A program made the position numbers and the translations under genes. The notes below the pieces were generated by a model. It saw nothing but the letters and a program-made list of their open reading frames with translations. It ran no database searches and was not told where the DNA came from. Positions 31,326 to 39,082 of a DNA stretch of 47,146 nucleotides are shown here, piece after piece (the first letter of the stretch is position 1; the number at the start of each line of letters is the position of its first letter). Origin of the DNA: a virus; IMG/VR virus record IMGVR_UViG_3300027977_000059, positions 1 through 47,146 of that record. One strand, given 5' to 3'.

Positions 31326-31518
31326 GTATATAACCTCTATTTTCTGTGTATTTGAATAATATTTGATTTTCTTTTAATTCAGGAAATCCGAATGTATAAT
31401 TTTGTACCATTATGGTTTTCCAATTTTCACCAGAGTCTTCAGCATTATAAGTGAATTCTCTTGGATTGTCCAAGTTTATTAGAAAAACTGGACGAGTTAT
31501 TTCAATTATATTTTCCAT
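31309..31518 (-). CDS. Small hypothetical protein
   Basis: 69 aa, beta-type sequence (NIIEITRPVFLINLDNPREF, NWKTIMVQNYTFGFPELKEN). Not recognised. The ATG follows the stop of the upstream gene directly, so it belongs to the methyltransferase operon. Confidence 0.6.
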   Translation of the reverse strand: MENIIEITRPVFLINLDNPREFTYNAEDSGENWKTIMVQNYTFGFPELKENQILFKYTENRGYIHEQTR

Positions 31519-31716
31519 CTATTTTATTAATTCAATTTGTTTTTTTAACTCATCACATATTTCATATTCTTCGTGTTTAATGAAATATGGTAGTAAATAA
31601 TTTTCTAATATCTCCAATCTTTTATGAGTTTCAAGTCCATCCATTTTGAAATCTGATTTCTTAACATCGTTATATGTCTCCCACATTACTTTGTTTAATA
31701 AATCGTAATTACTCAT
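31519..31716 (-). CDS. Small protein with UVR-like helical hairpin
   Basis: 65 aa from the ATG at 31716, which overlaps the methyltransferase stop as ATGAGTAA. A longer start at 31737 would overlap by 29 bases. The C-terminal part (FIKHEEYEICDELKKQIEL) resembles the UVR motif (E-x-YE-x-A-x-x-LRD-x-I) of UvrB/UvrC, a protein-interaction helix pair. Function unknown. Confidence 0.65.
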   Translation of the reverse strand: MSNYDLLNKVMWETYNDVKKSDFKMDGLETHKRLEILENYLLPYFIKHEEYEICDELKKQIELIK

Positions 31717-32572
31717 ACCACCTTTGTTTAAACTCATTTTTTTTGTTATTAAACTCCTCTTCAGTCAATATGATTAATTCATTAGGATCATTGAACATTT
31801 CTTCAATGTGGGGTTGAGTACCAAGCAAATCCCCACTTTCATAAGCTTCCTTTATTTCGGTTACTTCCTCAAGGTATTTTTTATAAGTTTCCATCAATTT
31901 ATTATTTGGGTTTGGTGGATTAACGATATAATTGTTTAATAAGTTCCAATCATCCAATAATGTATTTAACACTTCAAAACATAATTCTTGTGTAATTTTA
32001 CTTCGTTCATAAGATCCCTTTCTACCTTGAGTTCCAGTTTTGCTTCCCCTTGGTGCTGGTTGGTGGTGACATTCCGTATTCCCATTCTTGCAAACAGGTC
32101 TTGGTATCCAAGTATTACTATTTGTCCATATATCTGTGGGTTTGGCTCGTTCATCACCATATACGCAATACCAAATGGTATGTCTTGTGAATTCTTGCAT
32201 CCAGGGCATCTTTCTCAACATCCCCCTTGGATTTTCAATAAAGAATACCATATTGGGATTTATCTTTAACCATTCCTTTATTAAAGATATAAAATGTTGA
32301 TTAACGATATCACATTTCTTGGCATATTCACTTTTGGGTTCAGTTCCGTTTCTATGGTGGGATATTGCCGCAATTGTGTATGTTGTGCAATCTGGGGATG
32401 CCCATATAAAGTCCGGAACGAAGGGAACATCATTTAAGGTTAATTCACCAATATCTTTTGATAAATTAATTCCCTCATATTGTTCCCAATCAACCGAGAA
32501 TACCTCCATTCCCAATGATTCCGCAACCTTTCCTATTGACCTGCTCCCAGCAAATAATTCCAATACTTTCAT
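31709..32572 (-). CDS. C5-methyltransferase-like protein with SPDC active-site variant
   Basis: 287 aa. Motif I is LELFAGSRSIGKVAE, motif IV is FIWASPDCTTYT (Cys in SPDC rather than SPPC), and motif VI-like is FFIENPRGMLRKM. This is a known divergent phage branch of the C5-MTase superfamily, where the ENV of motif VI is replaced by ENP. Cysteines and histidines near residue 160 (CKNGNTECHHQP) may bind zinc. The ~60-residue C-terminal tail is acidic. Its ATG overlaps the stop of the upstream membrane protein (ATGA). Whether it makes 5-methylcytosine or another base change is unknown. Confidence 0.82.
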   Translation of the reverse strand: MKVLELFAGSRSIGKVAESLGMEVFSVDWEQYEGINLSKDIGELTLNDVPFVPDFIWASPDCTTYTIAAISHHRNGTEPKSEYAKKCDIVNQHFISLIKEWLKINPNMVFFIENPRGMLRKMPWMQEFTRHTIWYCVYGDERAKPTDIWTNSNTWIPRPVCKNGNTECHHQPAPRGSKTGTQGRKGSYERSKITQELCFEVLNTLLDDWNLLNNYIVNPPNPNNKLMETYKKYLEEVTEIKEAYESGDLLGTQPHIEEMFNDPNELIILTEEEFNNKKNEFKQRWYE

Positions 32573-32919
32573 TGTTTTGGTCTGTTTTCTTCAAAATATT
32601 CAACAACCGCATTGATTGCCCATACAGCTCCAGATGATAAGATTCCATCAAAGAACCAAGAACCCCATATTGGAATTCCATATAATGTATGAATTGGTGA
32701 GAATATTACCAATGATAAAAACCATCCTCCGTGAAAACTGAAACACATCGGACAAGATAAAATACCATCAATAAATCTTGGGAAGAATGATAATTTTGAA
32801 TTTGAATCTCCAGCTTTCTTAAAGAAATCTCTTAGTCCTTGGAATATACTTCCGTAAACCATAATGTTCATTAATCCATAGGATAAGATGAACCAAGTGA
32901 TAATTTGAATTGTAATCAT
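32569..32919 (-). CDS. Small membrane protein, DUF1360-like
   Basis: 116 aa. It has an N-terminal membrane segment (ITIQIITWFILSYGLMNIMV), then LSCPMCFSFHGGWFLSLVIF with a C-x-x-C, then a third hydrophobic stretch (WFFDGILSSGAVWAINAVVE). The Cys pair before a membrane helix recalls DUF1360-type phage and sporulation membrane proteins. Function unknown. Confidence 0.72.
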   Translation of the reverse strand: MITIQIITWFILSYGLMNIMVYGSIFQGLRDFFKKAGDSNSKLSFFPRFIDGILSCPMCFSFHGGWFLSLVIFSPIHTLYGIPIWGSWFFDGILSSGAVWAINAVVEYFEENRPKQ

Positions 32920-32928
32920 ATTTGTATA

Positions 32929-33336
32929 TTATTTTTGTATGTTTATTGAAATTTTATATTTTAAACCATTATCACTCATTATATCCCAAGTAATACTTAA
33001 ATCGTCAGGATTGAATAATCTTGGGGATATTACATTATCGTTTCCAAGTTTATTAAGAGAACATTGAATACATTCAACTATTGATTTTGGAATTTCATTT
33101 GTTTTTACAAAATTGTTTATTTCCGCTTCAGTTAGATAAAGTCCGACATTACCATCTTCATCACCAAATGTTTGTCTGAATTTTTCAACTAACCCCATTG
33201 GGAGTTCATAATTTTTTAATGTTGGGTTTGGTTCAGATTTGTCAATGTAGTAGTATATTCCTCCTTGACTTGAAATTGGGGACTTCGTAATACTATCACC
33301 TTTAGATACAATATCCATAAATCTTTTGGAGTCCAT
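32929..33336 (-). CDS. Hypothetical protein
   Basis: 135 aa, not recognised. SSQGGIYYYIDKSEPNPTLK near residue 22 and GLYLTEAEINNFVKTNEIP near residue 65 suggest a mixed alpha/beta fold. The C-terminus ends in a beta strand (GLKYKISINIQK). It lies between the GIY-YIG-like gene and the membrane protein in one minus-strand run. Confidence 0.65.
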   Translation of the reverse strand: MDSKRFMDIVSKGDSITKSPISSQGGIYYYIDKSEPNPTLKNYELPMGLVEKFRQTFGDEDGNVGLYLTEAEINNFVKTNEIPKSIVECIQCSLNKLGNDNVISPRLFNPDDLSITWDIMSDNGLKYKISINIQK

Positions 33337-33365
33337 TAATTTTTATGTTAAATCGTTTTCCATCG

Positions 33366-33662
33366 TTAAATTATATTTGTTTTGTCATTTATTATACAAA
33401 TTGACTCATCCAACTTTTCACATATTTGTTTCAATTCTTCGGTCTTGAAGTCATCCAAACAAAACCATTCTCGTTCAATATTATAATGTTTAAATCTGAA
33501 ATGGAGAGCTTTTTCAAGTTGGGTGGGGTACTTTGTTTCGTATTCAAGTATAAGGATTAAATTTGGGGAATTCAACTCCTTAAGCCTATTTTTAACCTTT
33601 CTTTTTGTATAACCAATCTTAACCTGATCTGAGTTATCTTTGATAAAGTAAACAAATCCCAC
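33366..33662 (-). CDS. T5orf172/MUG113-type GIY-YIG domain protein
   Basis: 98 aa with a GTG start at 33662; no ATG precedes the conserved first strand. The core is GFVYFIKDNSDQVKIGYTKR followed by VKNRLKELN, ALHFRFKHYNIEREWF and a short helix, matching the T5orf172/MUG113 branch of GIY-YIG proteins. It may nick DNA or only bind it. The GTG lies in the arm of a perfect 10-bp hairpin (33656-33690), so its translation may be self- or structure-controlled. Confidence 0.82.
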   Translation of the reverse strand: MGFVYFIKDNSDQVKIGYTKRKVKNRLKELNSPNLILILEYETKYPTQLEKALHFRFKHYNIEREWFCLDDFKTEELKQICEKLDESICIINDKTNII

Positions 33663-33690
33663 TACTTTTTTATATTAAAATAGTGGGATT
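33656..33690 (-). promoter_or_regulatory. Hairpin enclosing a GTG start codon
   Basis: Perfect arms AATCCCACTA and TAGTGGGATT separated by an AT-only-like loop of about 16 bases. On the minus-strand mRNA the GTG start of the GIY-YIG-domain gene is in the 3' arm. Confidence 0.55.
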
Positions 33691-33711
33691 ATATAAAAGG
33701 TAAATATTATG

Positions 33712-34119
33712 TTATTTATTTTCCAATATGGTGTCAGCGACAATTGAATAGTAGAAGTCAGACAATTCATCATCTTCCATTTCTTTTATATCATCAAACC
33801 CTAAAGCATGTAATAAATTTGATATATCGTAATAATAGTATGGGATATCAATTGAACTGGGAAGTCCTTGTAACCATTCAATTAATGCTTTCTTTTGCCC
33901 ATATCTTTTGATTGCCCAACCATACTCATCCAAAAATACCTCAAAAAGTTGGGTGAATTTGTTATCAACTTTCCTTTTGAAGTCATATCCTTCAAAACTA
34001 ATTCTATCTTTCAAGAATTTTTTTAATTGGTCGTAGGGGTCATCTTCTCTAATCTCATTGATTGTTCTTTTGATTAGTTTGGTTAAATCAGATTCGGTTA
34101 ATCTTCTAATTCTTTTCAT
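33712..34119 (-). CDS. Small protein with prohead-type N-terminal leader
   Basis: 135 aa from the ATG at 34119, chosen because it starts the leader KRIRRLTESDLTKLIKRTINE, nearly the same as in the 134-aa protein at 6625-7029. The upstream in-frame ATG at 34143 adds only hydrophobic residues. The body is helical and acidic at the end (IKEMEDDELSDFYYSIVADT). I-N-E|I fits the prohead protease rule. TATTTATA lies 12 bases upstream. Likely virion-internal; the body is not recognised. Confidence 0.75.
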   Translation of the reverse strand: MKRIRRLTESDLTKLIKRTINEIREDDPYDQLKKFLKDRISFEGYDFKRKVDNKFTQLFEVFLDEYGWAIKRYGQKKALIEWLQGLPSSIDIPYYYYDISNLLHALGFDDIKEMEDDELSDFYYSIVADTILENK

Positions 34120-34131
34120 AATTGTTTTAAT

Positions 34132-34139
34132 TATAAATA
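34132..34139 (-). promoter_or_regulatory. TATTTATA octamer (putative phage promoter)
   Basis: TATTTATA followed by ATTAAAACAATT and the ATG at 34119, a spacing of 12 bases. It lies in the 3' end or spacer of the upstream gene. Confidence 0.4.
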
Positions 34140-34715
34140 TCACAAGTTTTGACTTATGTTTGAACCTTTCATATAAACAGCACCAGTATTTGATACCAAT
34201 TGTTCAATCTTATTATTGAGTTCAGTTATTATCTTATCCTTATCACCCATTTCCCTTCTCAATTTCATCAAGGTTTCTTGTAACATAACCATCTTTTCAT
34301 TTGGTTTTTCAACCTCCTTGATTACCTCAACCTGGACAATTTTTTCCACTATCTTCTCCACTTCCACCGGTACTTGGACAATTTTTTCTACTATAACCTC
34401 ATTTGTGGAAAATATTTTCTGCTCAATTGGGACTTCTTTGATTATTTCAACAATCTTCTCAACCTCTTTAATGACCTCGATTGGGATCTCTTTAATCGTC
34501 TCTTTTTCCACATATTTAATAACCTCAATCGGAATTTCTTTCTCAACATATTCAATAATTTTTTCTGTGTTATTACCAATTAAACCATATCTCTCAATAT
34601 CATATCCCTTCTTAAAACATTTCTGAAAGAACTTATCAACATCTTCAATGTTATTTAACTTACAATAATCAGTTAAATCCTTTTGGTTTTGTTTATTGAG
34701 GGTTAGTTTGTTCAT
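34140..34715 (-). CDS. Protein with degenerate E/K-V-P-I-E-V-I-K repeats
   Basis: 191 aa. Residues ~1-50 form a small helical domain (QKDLTDYCKLNNIEDVDKFF). Residues ~55-145 are a run of degenerate repeats built on PIEVIK-x-VEK, VEKIVEKIVQ and similar units. The end is a helix (QETLMKLRREMGDKDKIITE). Such Val/Ile/Glu/Lys repeats recur in phages of this kind and may form a long rod. The gene overlaps the Dam gene by 23 bases. Function unknown. Confidence 0.7.
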   Translation of the reverse strand: MNKLTLNKQNQKDLTDYCKLNNIEDVDKFFQKCFKKGYDIERYGLIGNNTEKIIEYVEKEIPIEVIKYVEKETIKEIPIEVIKEVEKIVEIIKEVPIEQKIFSTNEVIVEKIVQVPVEVEKIVEKIVQVEVIKEVEKPNEKMVMLQETLMKLRREMGDKDKIITELNNKIEQLVSNTGAVYMKGSNISQNL

Positions 34716-35526
34716 TATAGTTATATATTATTATCTCCTGACTATTCTTGGAGTTCTTATTTCTTGCCACCTTCTCATAATCACCTTCCAATATCTTATG
34801 ATTAAATCCATCATCCAATAACTTATAAATAATCTCAGACTTCTCGTTGTTCTTATGTTCCCCCAATACACCACTCAACATAAATGAATGACCCATATTG
34901 TTTAATTCAACAATATAATCATACAACTGACTTTCTTTTGTCTTTGACCAATAAGCATTATATCCCGCCTCAGTATTTGTATATGGGGGATCAATATAAA
35001 TCATACTGGGATTTTTGGGTTTAATCTCACTAAAATCCTTGGATATAAAATAAATCTTATCTTTGTGGTTGGAGATATGTCCAACAAATTCATTCACCTT
35101 CTTCTCGGTTGAAGCATTCCAGGTTCTCTTTCCAAATGTCTGATTAAATTCAAAACTCTTATTGAACCTCATCATATTGTTTGTACAAGATAACATTAAT
35201 GCCCATAACTTCTCTGGGGACTTATTGGTATTGAAACTTTTTCTCAATTCCATAAACCCCTCAGAGTCATCCTTATTGACCAATACGGACTTTGTTTTGG
35301 TTATGATAGATGTTGAATCATTAACCAAATCTTTGTGGATTCCAACCAATTCTTTTATAATGTCATTGACCAATATCTTTTCATATCGGTCAACAACATT
35401 GGTATAGACCGAACCTCCACCACAAAATAAATCAACGAAATATTTCTTGGTGTAATCGAAGTTTGGAATTAGTTGGTCTAATAACTTAAACTTTGAACCG
35501 GTGTAATTGAAGGGGGTATTAACCAT
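34693..35526 (-). CDS. dam: DNA adenine N6-methyltransferase, Dam type
   Basis: 277 aa from the ATG at 35526, which overlaps the stop of the gp47-like gene as ATGGTTAA; the longer frame is rejected. Motifs: NTPFNYTGSKFKLL (N-terminal Dam motif X), VDLFCGGGSV (SAM-binding motif I) and MIYIDPPYTN (catalytic DPPY). This is the alpha-type Dam family, often GATC-specific, as in T4. It probably modifies phage DNA against restriction or for packaging. The recognition site is not proven by sequence. Confidence 0.93.
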   Translation of the reverse strand: MVNTPFNYTGSKFKLLDQLIPNFDYTKKYFVDLFCGGGSVYTNVVDRYEKILVNDIIKELVGIHKDLVNDSTSIITKTKSVLVNKDDSEGFMELRKSFNTNKSPEKLWALMLSCTNNMMRFNKSFEFNQTFGKRTWNASTEKKVNEFVGHISNHKDKIYFISKDFSEIKPKNPSMIYIDPPYTNTEAGYNAYWSKTKESQLYDYIVELNNMGHSFMLSGVLGEHKNNEKSEIIYKLLDDGFNHKILEGDYEKVARNKNSKNSQEIIIYNYNEQTNPQ

Positions 35527-36298
35527 TTGCGAGTGTTTCATTTTCGTTAAGAATGTCTTCATATGAATTAATAACAAATTTAAGGAAAGGTCTTGGATTA
35601 TCCAAATCCACAAAGGAATATTTGTTATTTATTACATCATAAATTCCAAATCCGTGTTTCTTTATATTCTCCCCATAGTTTTGTTGTACAACTGAACCTA
35701 TCATATATGCTTTCTTACCATTTGGAATATCAAAAATTTGACGTTTGTGTATGTCTCCACATAGAATTAGGTCACACCCATCAAACTTATCCACTTCATA
35801 TCCTGTCTCAAACTTATATCCAATGTCGGTATATAAACCAACAATGGGTCCGTGAAATAATCCAATCTTTAATCTGTCTGACTTCTCTATAATTGGTGGG
35901 ATGTTGTGTTCAAATAATGAATAAACAACCCAATCTATATTCTCGTCTTGATATACACCTCTATCCTTGTAATAAACAATATTGTCATTGTCCATTGATT
36001 GAATGATGGGGGTTAATGTGTCTAGTCTTGATAAGTTGTTTTCAAGCATGTCATGGTTGCCTACAATTATAATTGTTTTGGCTATCTTTGAACATTCATC
36101 CAATACCCACCTTACCATTTCAATAAGTTCAGGACTGACTTGGTTTTTACTATGGACTAAATCACCTGTGAATACCACTCTATCAGGTTTTATTTCCTTG
36201 AATTGATTGAACATATCCGTAAGGATTGTTTTATATAGGTCGTGGTCTTTAATTAATCTCAAATGTAAATCTGAGAAATGAACCAATTTTTTAATCAT
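35519..36298 (-). CDS. gp47/SbcD (Mre11)-like nuclease subunit
   Basis: 259 aa. Metallophosphoesterase motifs in order: VHFSDLHLR (residues 6-14), VVFTGDLVHS, IIIVGNHDMLE, GLFHGPI and LILCGDIHKRQ. These bind two metal ions in Mre11/SbcD nucleases. It partners the gp46-like ATPase made by trans-splicing from 24669-28549; together they resect DNA ends for recombination-dependent replication. It lacks the C-terminal capping domain of larger SbcD proteins, as T4 gp47 also does. Confidence 0.92.
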   Translation of the reverse strand: MIKKLVHFSDLHLRLIKDHDLYKTILTDMFNQFKEIKPDRVVFTGDLVHSKNQVSPELIEMVRWVLDECSKIAKTIIIVGNHDMLENNLSRLDTLTPIIQSMDNDNIVYYKDRGVYQDENIDWVVYSLFEHNIPPIIEKSDRLKIGLFHGPIVGLYTDIGYKFETGYEVDKFDGCDLILCGDIHKRQIFDIPNGKKAYMIGSVVQQNYGENIKKHGFGIYDVINNKYSFVDLDNPRPFLKFVINSYEDILNENETLANG

Positions 36299-36504
36299 AT
36301 TAATTACAATTTTATTTTTGAATCTTGAAGGTTGTGTTGTTTAATACCTTGATTTTGTTGGGGTTGGGGGGTACTGGATATATTTCTTAGTTATGTGTAA
36401 GTGTGGTTCTGTCCTCCGAATTAACTTCCGTGTTAGAAAATTTTAGAAAAAACCCACCGCACATTTTTAATAATTTTTTAAGAACACAAAGATAAGGAAA
36501 TTTT
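36299..36504. other. Gene-free left flank of the island
   Basis: 206 bases with no credible gene. The left third is G-rich on the plus strand (GTTGGGGTTGGGGGG). From 36390 onwards it holds the blocks that recur inverted at 41287-41415. Confidence 0.6.
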
Positions 36505-36513
36505 TTATTTTAA
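36390..36513. repeat. Left inverted repeat of the island
   Basis: Four blocks match the right flank in reverse complement: GTTATGTGTAAGTGTG (36390-36405, one mismatch), AGAAAATTTTAGAAAAAA (36435-36452), ATTTTTAATAATTTTT (36463-36478) and AAATTTTTTATTTTAA (36498-36513). Between the last two, TAAGAACACAAAGATAA keeps direct orientation. The innermost block covers the stop codon of the 135-aa gene. Confidence 0.72.
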
Positions 36514-36912
36514 TTCAAAATCCAGGAAAGACATATTATATAAATTTAACTTATATTTTCCTGATGGATTAAACAATCTTTCAATTATCTCACAGGATTC
36601 CTTCTGTAATTCCACCATAAAGATTTGATTTTCAATTATATGTTTCCATCTTTTTCCTGGATTAGGTTCCCAGTCTTTAAGACCTTCCATTAATTTTTCA
36701 ATTAGAATGATTGAATATTGTCCAAAACCCGCACAAGGATCAAGAAATGTAGATGTTGGATCCTTAAATAATTCAGGATCAATGTTAGATACATGTTCCT
36801 CAACTAAATAAAATTCAGTAAAAACTTCACCAAAAGTATCAGCATGTTCTTTCCTATACTTGGTCAGTTTATTAATTTCATCTTTTATTTTCTTAATACC
36901 TTTTATTGCCAT
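36505..36912 (-). CDS. N6-adenine methyltransferase N-terminal fragment (probably truncated)
   Basis: 135 aa. Residues ~27-40 (FGEVFTEFYLVEEHV) and motif I TFLDPCAGFGQYSI match the start of Eco57I/PglX-like adenine methyltransferases. The protein ends at NMSFLDFELK, just before the expected catalytic NPPF/Y motif, and its last codons are inside the left inverted repeat. It therefore lacks the catalytic site and is best seen as a remnant cut by the element boundary, although a regulatory role is possible. Confidence 0.7.
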   Translation of the reverse strand: MAIKGIKKIKDEINKLTKYRKEHADTFGEVFTEFYLVEEHVSNIDPELFKDPTSTFLDPCAGFGQYSIILIEKLMEGLKDWEPNPGKRWKHIIENQIFMVELQKESCEIIERLFNPSGKYKLNLYNMSFLDFELK

Positions 36913-36914
36913 TT

Positions 36915-37190
36915 TTATTTACATTCTTTTAAGTCTAAAAGATCATTCTCTTTTGATTGATCACCATCCGTTCTTAAATATTTATCTTTTACAATATGAA
37001 CTTTTGTTCCCTCTGATGTTTTAATTTCTACTTCATTTTCATTCTTTTCTAAATCTCTAACTTCTTTGATGAAATCTTCTTTTTTCTTTCTACTATATTT
37101 AGTTTTGTCTGTATCACTTACAACACCAACTTTTTCAATAACACCATCTTTGTCTTTATTTACACAATAAATTTCTTTTACAATTTTCAT
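36915..37190 (-). CDS. DUF3892 protein
   Basis: 91 aa. It starts MKIVKEIYCVNKDKDGVIEK, has a mid-section VEIKTSEGTKVHIVKD and ends KYLRTDGDQSKENDLLDLKE. The closing YLRT-x-x-D-x-x-x-x-NDLL pattern is the signature of DUF3892, a small beta-rich domain often near restriction or mobile-element genes. Function unknown. It lies between two adenine methyltransferase genes. Confidence 0.75.
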   Translation of the reverse strand: MKIVKEIYCVNKDKDGVIEKVGVVSDTDKTKYSRKKKEDFIKEVRDLEKNENEVEIKTSEGTKVHIVKDKYLRTDGDQSKENDLLDLKECK

Positions 37191-37200
37191 AATTTTATTA

Positions 37201-38565
37201 TTATTTTTTAATTAATTTTAATCTTTCACATCTTTCTTCAATAGTTTGTATGTCTTCCTCTGTTAGATTTAGATATTTGTAAATGTTTTCATCATCTACT
37301 TTCTCTAATTTTGAAAAATCAATATGTGGAACTAGAGATAGTGTAGATATTGTAATTGTCTGTTTATTTTTTATAAGAGAAACACAAAATCTGAAAACCT
37401 TTGTATTAATATAATTAAAGAAATTAATCATATCATTCTTATTATTGAAATTCCAATTAACTAAACTTTGATTACAAATTTCCCCAACATTTCCAATGAG
37501 AACTCTACCCATGGAATATGGATTGGCACCATATTTTGATGTTGTGAATATTTTATAAAGATTGAAATCATTCTTGATCCTATCAGTTAAATATTCATTT
37601 GGTAAATATTTAACAGAACCTTTTTGTTCAGAAACATGACATTTCACACAATGTCCATTATCAATATCAATAAGTCTATTATCATTTGATGATAAATTAT
37701 AATATGATTGAGGTCTAAAATTCAACATATCTAATTTATCAAATTTTAAAAATTTATCCAAAACCTTTAATTCATTTGTATTTAATTCATATGGTAAAAA
37801 GTTCAAAGCAACTTTTCTATTATAAGCAACACCATTTAATTCAAATGTATCTTTTGTGTTTTCATTATCAATAACAAAATATGAAACACCTCCTGATATT
37901 TCAGTTCCCTTAAACGGATTTCTGGAATAATGAACAATTTTATCAACATTATAACCATTAATCATCTTTTCCCTGAATTTTTTATGTGATGGAAGGTTCA
38001 TCCAATTAGATTTAGTAATCATAATTACATATCTATCCGCTAACTCAAAAGCCTTATCTACGAATTCTGGATATATACTAGAGGATCTGTTTCCACCTTC
38101 GCCACGAACTCCGTTATATGGTGGATTTGTTATAACACAAGTAAATTTCTTTTTCAATTCATCTAAATTATTTTTTTCATCAAGGATGTTATAATTATAT
38201 CTATTAAAATCCAATAAGTTTTTAATTTTTAGTATCTTTTGAACCTTTATCATAGTTGATTTAGCAATATCTACCTGTGCTTTTGAAATATCATTTCCAG
38301 CAATTTTACTATGTATAAATTTATTTCTTTCTTCATTATCTGGAATTATATTTTCTAAAAAATTCCAAAATTCTAAATATAAACACAACAAAAATGTTCC
38401 TTTCCCACAACAAATATCTAAATATGAAAAATTAACATTAAATTTTTGAGAAATCAAATCTCTACAAACAGAAATAGGAGTCATCGTTGATGAATCCGAA
38501 CTTTCTAATTTATCTATTTGCTTGAATAGGATATCTATTCGCAATTGTTGTTCTTTTGAAATCAT
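37201..38565 (-). CDS. N6-adenine DNA methyltransferase
   Basis: 454 aa. Motif I is YLDICCGKGTFLL (about residues 48-60) and motif IV is the catalytic NPPY at 147-150 followed by NGVRGEGGN. Next comes VIMITKSNWMNLPSHKKFRE, then HYSRNPFKGTEISGGVSYFV, as in Eco57I/type IIG-like modification subunits. The C-terminal ~200 residues would be the target-recognition part. It is the modification half of the neighbouring helicase/nuclease system and would protect DNA that carries the island. Confidence 0.9.
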   Translation of the reverse strand: MISKEQQLRIDILFKQIDKLESSDSSTMTPISVCRDLISQKFNVNFSYLDICCGKGTFLLCLYLEFWNFLENIIPDNEERNKFIHSKIAGNDISKAQVDIAKSTMIKVQKILKIKNLLDFNRYNYNILDEKNNLDELKKKFTCVITNPPYNGVRGEGGNRSSSIYPEFVDKAFELADRYVIMITKSNWMNLPSHKKFREKMINGYNVDKIVHYSRNPFKGTEISGGVSYFVIDNENTKDTFELNGVAYNRKVALNFLPYELNTNELKVLDKFLKFDKLDMLNFRPQSYYNLSSNDNRLIDIDNGHCVKCHVSEQKGSVKYLPNEYLTDRIKNDFNLYKIFTTSKYGANPYSMGRVLIGNVGEICNQSLVNWNFNNKNDMINFFNYINTKVFRFCVSLIKNKQTITISTLSLVPHIDFSKLEKVDDENIYKYLNLTEEDIQTIEERCERLKLIKK

Positions 38566-38567
38566 TT

Positions 38568-39080
38568 TTAGAAATTTAGTATTTTACACACATACAACTT
38601 ATCAATATACTTTTGATCTTTCATTATATTATAAACCATAATGTAATTAAAAGCACTCCACTCGATAGATTTACCGATCATTTTTGTATTAACTTCACCT
38701 GTGTTAATATCAATTGTTGTGTCAATTTGTATATTAGATGCTTTTGATGTTAGCAATCGTTTAGTATTATTAATAAAAGATGAAATTTCTTTTTTCTTAA
38801 AAATCAATTTAGAAGTATCAAATCTTTCCAGTTTAGCCAAAAATTCATCCAAATCAACTCTTTTAGTTTCCACAAAATCGGTAAATTCTTTTGAAATCTT
38901 AATATTTGTAAAATCTTCAATTTTTGTTTCAGTTCCATCATTAATTCTATTTTCAGATATTAATGGAAAAGATTTTAATATTCTATGAAATTCAACATTG
39001 CGATTGAAAAATAAATATCTAATACCAAAATATAATGATGGTATTCCAAAAAGTCCTAAAATTGTTAAAATTATCTCCAT
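38568..39080 (-). CDS. Small membrane-anchored protein
   Basis: 170 aa. One N-terminal membrane helix (IILTILGLFGIPSLYFGIRY) is followed by a basic boundary (FFNRNVEFHR) and a cytoplasmic alpha/beta domain (TKRVDLDEFLAKLERFDTSK, IQIDTTIDINTGEVNTKM). Not recognised. It sits between the methyltransferase and helicase with gaps of 2 bases, so it is part of the same system. A membrane-bound sensor or effector is conceivable but unsupported by motifs. Confidence 0.7.
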   Translation of the reverse strand: MEIILTILGLFGIPSLYFGIRYLFFNRNVEFHRILKSFPLISENRINDGTETKIEDFTNIKISKEFTDFVETKRVDLDEFLAKLERFDTSKLIFKKKEISSFINNTKRLLTSKASNIQIDTTIDINTGEVNTKMIGKSIEWSAFNYIMVYNIMKDQKYIDKLYVCKILNF

Positions 39081-39082
39081 AA

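Noticed and set aside
34372-34626. Tandem-repeat DNA read as a possible CRISPR-like array
   Set aside because: The repeats are irregular in length, lie inside a coding frame and lack unique spacers of constant size.
36299-36504. Small genes in the left island flank
   Set aside because: All frames are short and broken, and the sequence is explained by inverted-repeat blocks.
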